Below, piece after piece: positions 11,626 to 19,098 of a stretch of DNA of 20,046 nucleotides. Source of the DNA: Oscillospiraceae bacterium. GTDB lineage: Bacteria; Bacillota_A; Clostridia; Oscillospirales; Oscillospiraceae. The position numbers and the translations under genes are program-made. Each line of letters begins with the position of its first letter. Within the stretch, counting starts at the first letter, position 1. The notes under the pieces are model-generated. The model was not told where the DNA came from, ran no database searches, and saw nothing but the letters and a program-made list of their open reading frames with translations. The DNA lies in NCBI GenBank assembly GCA_902795095.1, contig CADBKB010000011.1, forward strand, positions 1-20,046. The letters run 5' to 3'.

Positions 11626-12651
11626 ATGGCATTTGACAACATCCGTCTGGAAAAAAGCATGTACTGCGAGGCCGGCAAGTCCTTTACCCAGGTGCTCGAG
11701 AGCCTCGACGCCAGTGAAAACTACCGCGGCACCGCCCTGGAGCACACCGACGCCTTCCAGCGGCAGCTCAGCCGTTTCGGCATCGCCTGCAAGGGGCCCA
11801 GATCCTCGGCGGTGGAGAAATTCTTCGCCACCTTCCAGTCCGCGGTCCTCTTCCCGGAATACGTCGCCCGGTGTGTGCGCCAGGGCATGGAGGAGAACGA
11901 CATCCTGCCCGCCCTGTGCGCCACCACCACCGTCATCGACGCCATGGATTACCGCGCCATCTACTCCGTGCCCACGGAGGATGAAAAATCCCTCAAGTCT
12001 GTGGGGGAGGGCGCCCAGATCCCCGCAACTACGATCCGTACCAAGGAAAACCTCATCAAGCTCTATAAGCGGGGCCGGATGCTGGTGGCCTCCTATGAGG
12101 CCATCCGCTTCCAGAAGCTGGATCTGTTCTCGGTGATGCTGCGCCAGATCGGCGCCCAGATCCAGGCCCAGCACGTGGCCGACGCGGTGGATGTGCTGAT
12201 GAGCGGGGACGGCAACAACAACGCCGCTGCCGTCTATGCGGTGGGCACCAGCCCCATCGGCGGCACCGCCGGCACGCTGACCTACAATGAGCTGGTGGAA
12301 TTCTGGGCGCAGTTCCATCCCTATGAAATGAACACCATGATCGCCCCCACCTCCGGCTTCCTGGCGCTGCTGAAGCTCGAAGAGCTGCAGAATCCCCTGA
12401 CCGGCCTGAATTTCCAGGGTACCGGCCGTCTGGAGAATCCCCTGGGCGCACAGCTGGTGCGCTCCGACGCCGTGGCCTCCGGCAAGCTCCTGGGCCTCGA
12501 CCGGCGCTACGCCCTGGAAATGGTGCGCGCCGGCGATGTGGCCGTGGAATTCGACAAGCTCATCGACCGACAGCTCGAGCGGGCTGCCATCAGCTCTATC
12601 TCGGGCTTTGCCAAGATCTGCGACAACGCCTCGGCCTGCCTGACGATCTGA
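11626..12651 (+). CDS. Major capsid protein
   Basis: The protein has 341 residues, the size of PBSX XkdG-type HK97-fold capsid proteins. Supportive features are the long helical N-terminal region, the E-loop-like stretch around YSVPTEDEKSLKSVGEGAQIP, the spine-helix-like DLFSVMLRQIGAQIQAQHVAD and the P-domain segment PYEMNTMIAPTSGFLALL. It forms the icosahedral shell. An AAGGAGGAACATC ribosome binding site precedes the ATG. The frame is uninterrupted, arguing against decay. Confidence 0.92.
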   Translation: MAFDNIRLEKSMYCEAGKSFTQVLESLDASENYRGTALEHTDAFQRQLSRFGIACKGPRSSAVEKFFATFQSAVLFPEYVARCVRQGMEENDILPALCATTTVIDAMDYRAIYSVPTEDEKSLKSVGEGAQIPATTIRTKENLIKLYKRGRMLVASYEAIRFQKLDLFSVMLRQIGAQIQAQHVADAVDVLMSGDGNNNAAAVYAVGTSPIGGTAGTLTYNELVEFWAQFHPYEMNTMIAPTSGFLALLKLEELQNPLTGLNFQGTGRLENPLGAQLVRSDAVASGKLLGLDRRYALEMVRAGDVAVEFDKLIDRQLERAAISSISGFAKICDNASACLTI

Positions 12652-12652
12652 T

Positions 12653-13003
12653 ATGACCAGGCTGGAGGACATCGTGGCCACCGCCCAGGTGTTCGCGGGA
12701 AGCCTTGACGACGCGCAGCGCTCCGTTCTGGAGCGCCTGTGCGCCGGGGCGGACAGCACCCTGTACGCCCGGCTGCGGGAGGGCGTCACCCCCGCCGACT
12801 GCTACGACAGCTATGTGTGCGCCGCGGCGTGGCTGGCCCTGGCCAACTTCGGCAGCGGGCGCGACGGCGATGTGGAAGCCTTCACGGCGGGGGAGATCAG
12901 TGTTCGCCGGGGCTCCGGCGCGGCGAACTGCCTGGCTACCCAGGCAGAGGTGATGATGGCTCCTTATCTGCGCGACAGCCGCTTCGAATTCCGGAGGGTC
13001 TGA
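12653..13003 (+). CDS. Head-tail connector (adaptor) protein, PBSX XkdH position
   Basis: The protein has 116 residues, largely helical (EDIVATAQVFAGSLDDAQRSVLERL, then CYDSYVCAAAWLALANFG), resembling gp15/gp6-type adaptors that sit under the portal. It starts two bases after the capsid stop without a convincing ribosome binding site, so it probably depends on translational coupling. Position after the capsid and before two small connector genes supports the call. Confidence 0.72.
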   Translation: MTRLEDIVATAQVFAGSLDDAQRSVLERLCAGADSTLYARLREGVTPADCYDSYVCAAAWLALANFGSGRDGDVEAFTAGEISVRRGSGAANCLATQAEVMMAPYLRDSRFEFRRV

Positions 13004-13005
13004 GC

Positions 13006-13344
13006 ATGCGCGGGATCATTGAGGGCATCATCCGCCATTACGGCGGCACCGTGTGTGCGGTTCTGGGCGCTTCAACGCGCAGCTTCCGCGCCTTTCTGCA
13101 GCCCGTTACCGCACGGAGCTGGCAGAACATGGAGCGGGTCTTCGGTCCCCTGGGGGAGATCCCCAGGGGACAGTACCTGTACCTCGGGCCTGCGGACCAG
13201 GAGATCTCGACGGCGGAGTATCTGCGCTGCGGCGGGGTGGATTACATCGTGCGGCGTGCCGAGCCCATCTGCGTGGGGGACGAGGTCCTGTATGTCTGGG
13301 GCCTGTGCGTGAGAAAGGGGGCGGAGGATCCGTGGTCGAGCTGA
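13006..13344 (+). CDS. Small head-completion or stopper protein, PBSX XkdI position
   Basis: The protein has 112 residues and a beta-rich pattern (YLYLGPADQEISTAEYL, then GDEVLYVWGLCVRKG) like small stopper proteins that close the capsid vertex. The ATG at 13006 has GGAGGG upstream, immediately after the previous stop. The gene ends inside the next one. Assignment is by size, fold pattern and order. Confidence 0.65.
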   Translation: MRGIIEGIIRHYGGTVCAVLGASTRSFRAFLQPVTARSWQNMERVFGPLGEIPRGQYLYLGPADQEISTAEYLRCGGVDYIVRRAEPICVGDEVLYVWGLCVRKGAEDPWSS

Positions 13345-13805
13345 CGGAAGCCTTTGTCAATGCCCTGCACGCGGGCGGCGTCCATGCGGCCGCTGCTCGC
13401 CCGGCGTCCGTCTCCCCGCGGCTGAAGCAGGCCGCCGTGGCTGTGGGGGTGGAGAAGCTGGACAGCGCCCCCGGCGGCCTGGGAGCCTATCTGGGCGTCC
13501 ATGCAGGGCGCGAGCTCTACGGCATGCGCCTGCGCGCCACCGTCCGGATGGATGTGCTGAGCCCTGCGGCCCAGGGCGCCGGAGCCTGCCGGGCGGCCCT
13601 TGACCGGGTCTGCGCGGTGCTGGAGGCGGGCGTGGCGGGGGTCAGCATCCTCAGCCTCGTCGGCCACGGGCCGGAGTATGACCCGACGGGCGACTGCTTT
13701 GCAGCCCGCCTGGAGGCCGAGTGCCGGTGCTGGCTCTGCGCCGAAGCGGCCCAGGGAGAGGAACCGACGCTGACACACTTCATTTTGAAAGGAGCGCTTA
13801 CATGA
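13332..13805 (+). CDS. Tail terminator or completion protein, PBSX XkdJ position
   Basis: The protein has 157 residues if started at GTG 13332, which has GGAGG four bases upstream and overlaps the previous gene by 13 bases. There is no ATG in a better place. It has a mixed alpha/beta pattern with a central segment GRELYGMRLRATVRMDVLSP and a helical ACRAALDRVCAVLEAG, resembling minor tail proteins that cap the tube. It lies just before the sheath. No residue-level motif is known to me. Confidence 0.65.
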   Translation: MVELTEAFVNALHAGGVHAAAARPASVSPRLKQAAVAVGVEKLDSAPGGLGAYLGVHAGRELYGMRLRATVRMDVLSPAAQGAGACRAALDRVCAVLEAGVAGVSILSLVGHGPEYDPTGDCFAARLEAECRCWLCAEAAQGEEPTLTHFILKGALT

Positions 13806-14836
13806 GTATCACCTATCATGAACGCCCCGGCGTCTATGTGGAATACGACACCACCAGCCGAGCAGCCGCCGGACGGGGCCGGGTTGCGGGGATCGCCGCC
13901 CTGTCCGCCGCCGGCGGGCTGTACCGCTTCACCAACGCGCGGGCGGCCCTGGCGGTCTTTCCTGCCGACACTGTCCCGGGAAGGATGCTCAGTCTGGCCT
14001 TCGCCAACGGTGCGGCCACGGTGTGCTTCGCCCCGGCGGCGGACGCCGCAGGCTATGCCGGCGCCTTTGCGCAGCTTCGGACCGACTGCGATGCGGACGT
14101 CATTGCCACCGACTGCACCGACACGGAAACCCTCGCGGCCCTGGGCGAAGCGCTGTGCGGCGAGGGCGCCGGGGAATGCATTGCTTTTGCGGGCCTGCCG
14201 GATCCGAGTCTGGCGGAGCTGCGCAATCTGGCGACGGCGCTCAACTGCCGCCGGCTGGTGCTGACGGGAGCGGATGTACGCCCGGCCGGAGAGGACAGCT
14301 TCGGCGGCGGCTGCCTGGCCGCCGCTGCCATGGCGGGCCTGGTGTGCGCCCAGGATGATCCCGCCCTGCCCCTGAGCGGGGCGACCCTCCGGGGCCTGGA
14401 CGCGGTGAGCATGGCTCTGGGAGAGACGGAAATCGACACCCTGGTCCGGGCGGGCGTGACGCCCCTGGAGCAGGTGGGCGGACAGGTGCGTATCATTCGG
14501 GCTGTCACCACCTGCACCACCGCCGACGGCACGGCGGACGACACCTGGCGGGAGCTGTCTACGGTGATGATCGTGGACGATGTGATCCCCGCGGTGCGGG
14601 AAGCTCTGACGGCCAAATTCCTGCGCCGAAAGAACACCGCCGTTACCCGCAACGCCATCCGTGCCCAGACGGCCATCATTCTGGACGACCGGGTACGCCG
14701 GCAGATCATCGAGGACTATGACAGCCTGGCGGTGGAGCCTGTGCAGGGGGATCCCACGGGCTGCGAGGTGTCCTTCTCCTTCCGAATCGTCCAGGGGCTG
14801 CTGCGCATCCACCTGTATGCCCATATTCTTGTGTAA
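13802..14836 (+). CDS. Contractile tail sheath protein
   Basis: The protein has 344 residues, shorter than PBSX XkdK (about 466). The N-terminus YHERPGVYVEYDTTSR and the C-terminal region (RIIRAVTTC, then FLRRKNTAVTRNAIR, and SFSFRIVQGLLRIHLYAHI) are the sheath signatures, the C-terminal part holding the polymer contacts. One of the middle domains seems reduced. It forms the contractile sleeve, so the particle would be a myovirus type. ATG 13802 has AAAGGAG upstream and overlaps the previous stop; an upstream in-frame start at 13721 is unlikely. Confidence 0.92.
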   Translation: MSITYHERPGVYVEYDTTSRAAAGRGRVAGIAALSAAGGLYRFTNARAALAVFPADTVPGRMLSLAFANGAATVCFAPAADAAGYAGAFAQLRTDCDADVIATDCTDTETLAALGEALCGEGAGECIAFAGLPDPSLAELRNLATALNCRRLVLTGADVRPAGEDSFGGGCLAAAAMAGLVCAQDDPALPLSGATLRGLDAVSMALGETEIDTLVRAGVTPLEQVGGQVRIIRAVTTCTTADGTADDTWRELSTVMIVDDVIPAVREALTAKFLRRKNTAVTRNAIRAQTAIILDDRVRRQIIEDYDSLAVEPVQGDPTGCEVSFSFRIVQGLLRIHLYAHILV

Positions 14837-14845
14837 GGAGGAGCC

Positions 14846-15232
14846 ATGATCCGAAAAATTCCCACCTCCGCCGACATCTATCTGGAGGTCGACGGGGTCA
14901 GGGTGGCCGTGGTGCAGAGTTACCGCGCCGTGACCACCCGAAAAAGCCGCGCGGTGGAGGCTTTCGGCCAGGAGGAGCCTGTGGCAACGGTACGCGGCGC
15001 CAGCCGGTATGTGCTGGAGCTGTCCCGTCTGTATGCCACCGACGACGCCATCCGCGACGGCATCGATTTTGCCGCGCTGGACGGCTTCTCGCTGGTGATC
15101 TGCAAGCCCGACCGCTCGATCATCTACTATGACTGCCAGTGGCAGGAGATCTCCGAAAGCGCCGAGGTGGGCGGCATGGTGCTTGAGCATGTGAGCATCG
15201 TGGCCGGCCATCGCACGGAGCTGCCGCGCTGA
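14846..15232 (+). CDS. Tail tube protein
   Basis: The protein has 128 residues, beta-rich, with the YLEVDGVRVAVVQSYRAVTTRK start and a Gly-Ala-rich central strand typical of XkdM/tail-tube proteins. Position directly after the sheath is diagnostic. It would form the inner hollow tube. AAGGAGGAGCC precedes the ATG. Confidence 0.88.
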   Translation: MIRKIPTSADIYLEVDGVRVAVVQSYRAVTTRKSRAVEAFGQEEPVATVRGASRYVLELSRLYATDDAIRDGIDFAALDGFSLVICKPDRSIIYYDCQWQEISESAEVGGMVLEHVSIVAGHRTELPR

Positions 15233-15233
15233 G

Positions 15234-15599
15234 ATGCAGCGGCTGCTTTCGGACTATCTCCACGGCGTCGGGACCCTGGAGAGCGTGACCGGCGCCGAGG
15301 ACTTTGCGGCGCTGTGCAGCGCGGTGCGGGGCAACGCCGCCCTGCGGCTGCGCTGGAAGCTCGACAGGCGGCTGGGGATCCCACCCTGGAACGGAACGCC
15401 GGGGCGGGACGAATGCCTGCTTGCCCTGGCCCAGCTTCGGGCGGACCGGGAGGAGGCCCTGGACTCTCTGTGCCCGGCTTGCCGGGCGCAGGTGGGAGAA
15501 GGGCGCTGCCGGAGCTGCGGCGGCGCCCTTCCCACGGAGAATCCGGCCTTTGACGAAGCGAGATTTGAGGAGCTGAAACATGATGGAGCTGCCCTTTGA
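15234..15599 (+). CDS. Zinc-ribbon protein in the tail-assembly-chaperone slot
   Basis: The protein has 121 residues in the slot where PBSX has XkdN, the tape-measure chaperone. The N-terminal 75 residues are helical. Residues 80-95 contain CPAC and CRSC separated by eight residues (Cys80, Cys83, Cys92, Cys95), a zinc-ribbon pair that I do not associate with PBSX XkdN. The stop at 15597-15599 is inside the next gene. The end of the frame reads CTT-TGA, a classical +1 shift codon pair. Function as a chaperone is inferred from position only; a structural zinc-ribbon adaptor is an alternative. The ribosome binding site is weak, so coupling to the tube gene is likely. Confidence 0.65.
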   Translation: MQRLLSDYLHGVGTLESVTGAEDFAALCSAVRGNAALRLRWKLDRRLGIPPWNGTPGRDECLLALAQLRADREEALDSLCPACRAQVGEGRCRSCGGALPTENPAFDEARFEELKHDGAAL

Positions 15600-15894
15600 A
15601 TTTGACAGCGAGGAGCTGATCGCGGCCTGTATCCGGGCCCTGGAGCCCATCGCAGTGTATGAAGCCCCGTCTGCCCGGGGCGCTGCGGCCGGGACGGAGG
15701 AGAGCAGACGGCGCGGATTTCCCGTGACGGAGCTGCTCGACGCGGCGGCTGAGCCCGCGGGGCGGATCGGCCGGACGCCGGAGGAGGACGTCTACGATTG
15801 GGCGCTGCTTCCGGCCACCGCCGCCGCGGCGGCGGACGCCGAGACCTTATCCCGGGCCTTCGAGCGGGACGCCCGGCGATATGAAGCTACGTAA
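15580..15894 (+). CDS. Small acidic protein overlapping the zinc-ribbon gene, at the tape-measure position
   Basis: The protein has 104 residues, acidic at the N-terminus (MMELPFEFDSEELIAACIRA) and alanine-rich at the C-terminus (ATAAAAADAETLSRAFERDA). It lies where phages encode the second chaperone frame and then the tape-measure protein, but is far too short for an ordinary tape measure. It has its own site, GAGGAG eight bases before the ATG-ATG. It may also be read by +1 frameshift from the preceding gene, giving about 219 residues. No family is recognised. Chaperone partner, tiny tape measure or remnant are all possible. Confidence 0.62.
   Translation: MMELPFEFDSEELIAACIRALEPIAVYEAPSARGAAAGTEESRRRGFPVTELLDAAAEPAGRIGRTPEEDVYDWALLPATAAAAADAETLSRAFERDARRYEAT
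15585..15600 (+). promoter_or_regulatory. Possible +1 programmed frameshift site (CTT-TGA)
   Basis: In the zinc-ribbon frame the last sense codon and stop are CTT TGA (15594-15599). A GGAG lies five bases before CTT. This resembles the prfB frameshift signal, which uses CTT TGA with a Shine-Dalgarno-like stretch three bases upstream. A +1 slip to TTT GAA enters exactly the next gene's frame. Tail chaperone pairs of many phages are joined by frameshifting at this position. The spacing is not ideal and the downstream gene has its own start, so the site is hypothetical. Confidence 0.4.
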
Positions 15895-15909
15895 GAATGG
15901 AGGAAGACT

Positions 15910-16437
15910 ATGCTCAGCGCGATGCGCTACAAGGACTTTGTCTGGCCCCACAATCCCAGAACCTTTCATGTGCTGTGGCGCCGGCGCGTGTGCGTGCTGG
16001 ACGCTCCCGGCGGACGTTATCGGGTGCAGGAGCTGGGCAGGACCTGCCGGATCTTCCGGGGCGCCGGAGAATTCTGCGGGCCTGACGCTTATGCCCAGTT
16101 TGAACGGCTTTCACGCACCTTTTTACGTGACGGGCCGGGGGACCTGGTCCATCCGGTCTGGCACAGCTACAGCGTATATTTCACCCGGCTGGAGCTGACC
16201 CAGGAGCCGCGCAGCGACTATGTTGCCTATGCCTTCGAGTTCACCGAGACCCGCGGTTATGATTCCGGCGCCGAGCGCAAGGCCGTGGCCGGGGAGCGCT
16301 GGACGGTGGCGCCGGGGGATACCCTCTGGTCCATAGCCGCGCGCTTCGGAACGGACGTGCAGAGCCTGCTGGAGCGCAACCCGGAGATCTCCGATCCCAA
16401 TGCGCTGCGCGTCGGGCAGGAGGTGACGGTGGGATGA
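15910..16437 (+). CDS. LysM-containing baseplate hub/tail protein (PBSX XkdP type)
   Basis: The protein has 175 residues. The N-terminal 125 residues match the XkdP-like start (MRYKDFVWPHNPRTF), a domain of hub and tube-initiator proteins. Residues 130-174 are a LysM domain (WTVAPGDTLWSIAARFG, then LLERNPEISDPN and LRVGQEVTV), a peptidoglycan-binding motif usual here. It is shorter than PBSX XkdP (about 235). GGAGG six bases upstream sets the start at 15910. In other contractile phages a long tape-measure gene separates this gene from the chaperones; here only 15 bases do. Confidence 0.9.
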   Translation: MLSAMRYKDFVWPHNPRTFHVLWRRRVCVLDAPGGRYRVQELGRTCRIFRGAGEFCGPDAYAQFERLSRTFLRDGPGDLVHPVWHSYSVYFTRLELTQEPRSDYVAYAFEFTETRGYDSGAERKAVAGERWTVAPGDTLWSIAARFGTDVQSLLERNPEISDPNALRVGQEVTVG

Positions 16438-17381
16438 GAGGCGAGCTGTTGAGCCCCGGCGGCGAGAGTATCGCTCTGCCGGAGCTTACTGCCTGGCAGC
16501 TGACCCACACCGATGGGCGCAGCGCCGACAGCTTTGAGATCAGCTTCCCGACAAGGCGGGATCTGCTTCCGCGGCTGCAGCGCGGCGCGGAGTTCTATGC
16601 CAATGAGGGAAGCAGCGTGGTTTTTCGCGGGGTGGTGGATGAGGCGGAGGCCCTCTGGGCCGACGCCTTTACCACGACCCTCTGCGGCCGCGGCCTGGCG
16701 GCCCGGCTGATGGACAACCAGGCGGAGGGGGCGCAATACTTCAACCTCGATATGGCCGCCGTGCTCGATGGCTACGTTCGCCCCTTCGGTATCGACAGGA
16801 TCCGGGTGGAGGGCGGCCCCTGGCGGGCGCAGATGGTATCTGTGGGCGCGGGCAGCTCCTGCAGGGCGGTGCTCGAGGGCTTCTGCCGTCTCACCGGCGC
16901 GCCGCAGCCCCGGTTTGCCCCGGACGGCACCCTGCTGATCGCCCGTTCGGCAGCGGTCCACAGCCTGGGGGAGGAGGATGTGCTGGCAGCCAAATGGCGG
17001 CTGTGCCGTTACGGCGTCATCACCGAGCAGCGGATGTACGATCTGACCACCGGCGCGGTACAGATCGTCCGGTCGCCGGCGCTGGAGAGCTACGGCATCC
17101 GCAGCCGCCGGATCGCGACCCGTTCGGGTCCCTTCACCCACATCACCGAGCGCTCCGCCCGTCGGCGGATCATGGACGCGGCGGCGAATCTGGAAACGCT
17201 GGAGCTGATGCTGCCGGGGACCTCCGCCATCGGGTGCTGCGATACCATCCGGCTGACGCTGCCGGAGCTGGCGGCGGAGGGAGAGTTTGCCGTGGCCGAG
17301 GTCTGCCGCCGGTTTGACGGACGCAGCGAGACGACGCGGCTTCTGCTGCGGAGGAAGGAGGAAGCTTATGTGGATTTCTGA
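16434..17381 (+). CDS. Baseplate hub protein (PBSX XkdQ type, gp27/gpD-like)
   Basis: The protein has 315 residues, the length of XkdQ. Early segment AWQLTHTDGRSADSFEISFP and later FRGVVDEAEALW are typical of late-control-D and gp27 hub folds, and the middle has an expected VLDGYVRPFGIDRIRVEGG stretch. The hub trimer joins tube and spike. The ATG overlaps the LysM protein's stop by four bases, and its end overlaps the spike gene by 14 bases. Confidence 0.86.
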   Translation: MRGELLSPGGESIALPELTAWQLTHTDGRSADSFEISFPTRRDLLPRLQRGAEFYANEGSSVVFRGVVDEAEALWADAFTTTLCGRGLAARLMDNQAEGAQYFNLDMAAVLDGYVRPFGIDRIRVEGGPWRAQMVSVGAGSSCRAVLEGFCRLTGAPQPRFAPDGTLLIARSAAVHSLGEEDVLAAKWRLCRYGVITEQRMYDLTTGAVQIVRSPALESYGIRSRRIATRSGPFTHITERSARRRIMDAAANLETLELMLPGTSAIGCCDTIRLTLPELAAEGEFAVAEVCRRFDGRSETTRLLLRRKEEAYVDF

Positions 17382-17727
17382 ACAATTTGCCGCCAGGCAG
17401 GGCAGCGCCGCTGCCGGCTTCGGCAAGGTCAGCATCGGCGGCGGCCAAAGCGCCGTGCTCACCGCGGGCAGGGAGCAGCGGCTGCTGCCGGTGATCTCGC
17501 CCGGGGGATACACATGGCTGCCCCAGCCCGGCCAGCAGGTGCTGGTGCTGGAGGAGGGCGGCGCCTGCGTGGCAGGGACGGTGCAGCCTGAGACGGATCT
17601 GGCCCCCGGGGATGTGCGCATCCATGCCGGCGCGGCGTCCATTCGCCTCTGCGCGGACGGAACGGTGCATATCATCGGACGGGTCTATCTCAACGGCAGG
17701 GAGTTAGGAGGCAGTGATGGCGATTAA
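17368..17727 (+). CDS. Baseplate spike/assembly protein V-like (OB-fold), PBSX XkdR position
   Basis: The protein has 119 residues. The middle segment GGYTWLPQPGQQVLVLEEGG is the hallmark of gpV/gp45 spike OB-folds (GYTW, then PxxGQxVLVL). The C-terminal IRLCADGTVHIIGRVYLNG has the repeating beta pattern of a short spike helix. It would form the central puncturing tip. ATG 17368 has GGAGG seven bases upstream; an upstream in-frame start is ignored. Confidence 0.8.
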   Translation: MWISEQFAARQGSAAAGFGKVSIGGGQSAVLTAGREQRLLPVISPGGYTWLPQPGQQVLVLEEGGACVAGTVQPETDLAPGDVRIHAGAASIRLCADGTVHIIGRVYLNGRELGGSDGD

Positions 17728-18055
17728 AATGGAGCGCGGGGACTACTGCGTGGGTCCCGGCGGCCCGGTGGAGCTGGGCGGGGTGGAGGCGCAGTTTGCC
17801 GACGCCCTGTTCCGGCTGCAGTGCGTCCGGGGCAGCTTTCCTTTCCTGCCGGATCTGGGCAGCCGCCTCTGGCGGCTTGGCCTGGAGCGGCCGGCGGACC
17901 GTCCGGCGCTGGCGCGGCAGTTCTGCGCTGAGGCGCTGGAGGGCTGTTCCGTGGACGTGACGGAGGTCCGCGTGCGGCAGGAGGGCTATGCCCTGGTGGT
18001 GGAGGCGGAGCTCCAAAGGGGCGAGAACAGCACAAGTGTGGAGGTAAGCATATGA
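17717..18055 (+). CDS. gp25-like baseplate wedge protein (PBSX XkdS type)
   Basis: The protein has 112 residues. Central FADALFRLQCVRGSFPFLPDLGSRLWRL is the gp25/W lysozyme-like wedge signature in non-catalytic form, and the C-terminal strand region matches XkdS. It would nucleate the sheath at the baseplate. I chose ATG 17717 (AGGAGG with five bases spacing) over an in-frame GTG at 17714, which sits too near the ribosome binding site. Confidence 0.84.
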   Translation: MAIKMERGDYCVGPGGPVELGGVEAQFADALFRLQCVRGSFPFLPDLGSRLWRLGLERPADRPALARQFCAEALEGCSVDVTEVRVRQEGYALVVEAELQRGENSTSVEVSI

Positions 18056-19098
18056 AAACGACCCAGGAAATCTATGAGCAGATGCGTGCGCAAATGGCCG
18101 AGCGCAGCGGATGCCTGCCGGACGAGGGCTCCGAGCTGGCGGTGCGGCTGTACGCGGCGGCGGCCCAGATCGAAAGCCTGTATGCCTATGCCGACTGGTC
18201 CCGGCGGCAGTGCTTTCCACAGAGCGCTGTGGGGGAGTATCTGGACATGCACGCCCAGCTCCACGGCCTGCGTCGCGATCCGGCGAAGCCCGCCTGGGGC
18301 GTGCTGGTCATCGGCATCGACCGGGCGCTGGATTTTGCGCTGACGGTGCCGACGGGCAGCCGGTTCTGCGTGCCCGGCGGGCCGTGCTACCGGCTGCTGG
18401 AGGACTGCCGCATCCCCGCCGGACTGACGGAGAACGAAGCCGCCGCCGTCTGCGAAGAAGCGGGCCCTGCAGGGAATGTGCCGGCGGGCGCCATCTGCGG
18501 CTTGACAGAGGCGCCGAATTATGTGAGCTGCGTATACAATTCCCGCCCCTTCACCGGCGGCCTGGAGGCGGAATCCGATCAGCATCTGCGCCAGCGCATC
18601 GAGATCGCTGCCCGCCGGTGCCCCAACGGCGCAAACACGGACTATTATGAGGCCGTGGCCCTGAGCCTGGAGGGCGTCACATCCGCCGCGGCTGTGGCCG
18701 GCACCGGCCAGGTGACGGTGTATCTTTCCGGCGACTACGGCTTGCCGGAGGACGGGCAGCTCCTGGCGGCACGCGAGGCTCTGGCGGAACGGACAGAGCT
18801 TGGGATCGGGCTGCGTGTGCTTGCACCGACGCTGACGGCGGTGAATGTTGGCGTGACGGTCTGGCCGGTGGACGGCGTGCGGGGAGATGACGCCGTCGCG
18901 GCTGCCCGGACCGCCATCGAAGCGCATTTTGCCAAGCCCATGCTGCGCCATGGCTTCTTCCGCTCGGAGGCGGGAAGCGCCATCTACAACACGGGCCTGG
19001 TGAAGAATTACGCCTTCACCGCGCCGGCGGCGGATCTGCCGGGCAGCGCCTCGACCCTGTACACCCTGGGGACCCTCACGGTGGAGGAGGGCGCATGA
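18052..19098 (+). CDS. Baseplate J-like protein (PBSX XkdT type)
   Basis: The protein has 348 residues, the normal length of XkdT. The N-terminal EGSELAVRLYAAAAQIESLYAYADW, central LRQRIEIAARRCPNGANTDYYEAVAL and C-terminal strand VNVGVTVWPVDGV are the baseplate_J family pattern. It builds the wedge ring around the hub. The ATG overlaps the gp25-like stop by four bases; the stop overlaps the next ATG. Confidence 0.93.
   Translation: MKTTQEIYEQMRAQMAERSGCLPDEGSELAVRLYAAAAQIESLYAYADWSRRQCFPQSAVGEYLDMHAQLHGLRRDPAKPAWGVLVIGIDRALDFALTVPTGSRFCVPGGPCYRLLEDCRIPAGLTENEAAAVCEEAGPAGNVPAGAICGLTEAPNYVSCVYNSRPFTGGLEAESDQHLRQRIEIAARRCPNGANTDYYEAVALSLEGVTSAAAVAGTGQVTVYLSGDYGLPEDGQLLAAREALAERTELGIGLRVLAPTLTAVNVGVTVWPVDGVRGDDAVAAARTAIEAHFAKPMLRHGFFRSEAGSAIYNTGLVKNYAFTAPAADLPGSASTLYTLGTLTVEEGA

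Noticed and set aside
13517..15211. Minus-strand open frame of 564 residues opposite the sheath and tube genes
   Set aside because: Antisense of well-supported sheath and tube genes. Composition is typical of a GC-rich shadow frame and no start signal is present.
16257..17675. Minus-strand open frame of 472 residues opposite the hub genes
   Set aside because: Shadow of the LysM, hub and spike genes, without a ribosome binding site or recognisable domain.
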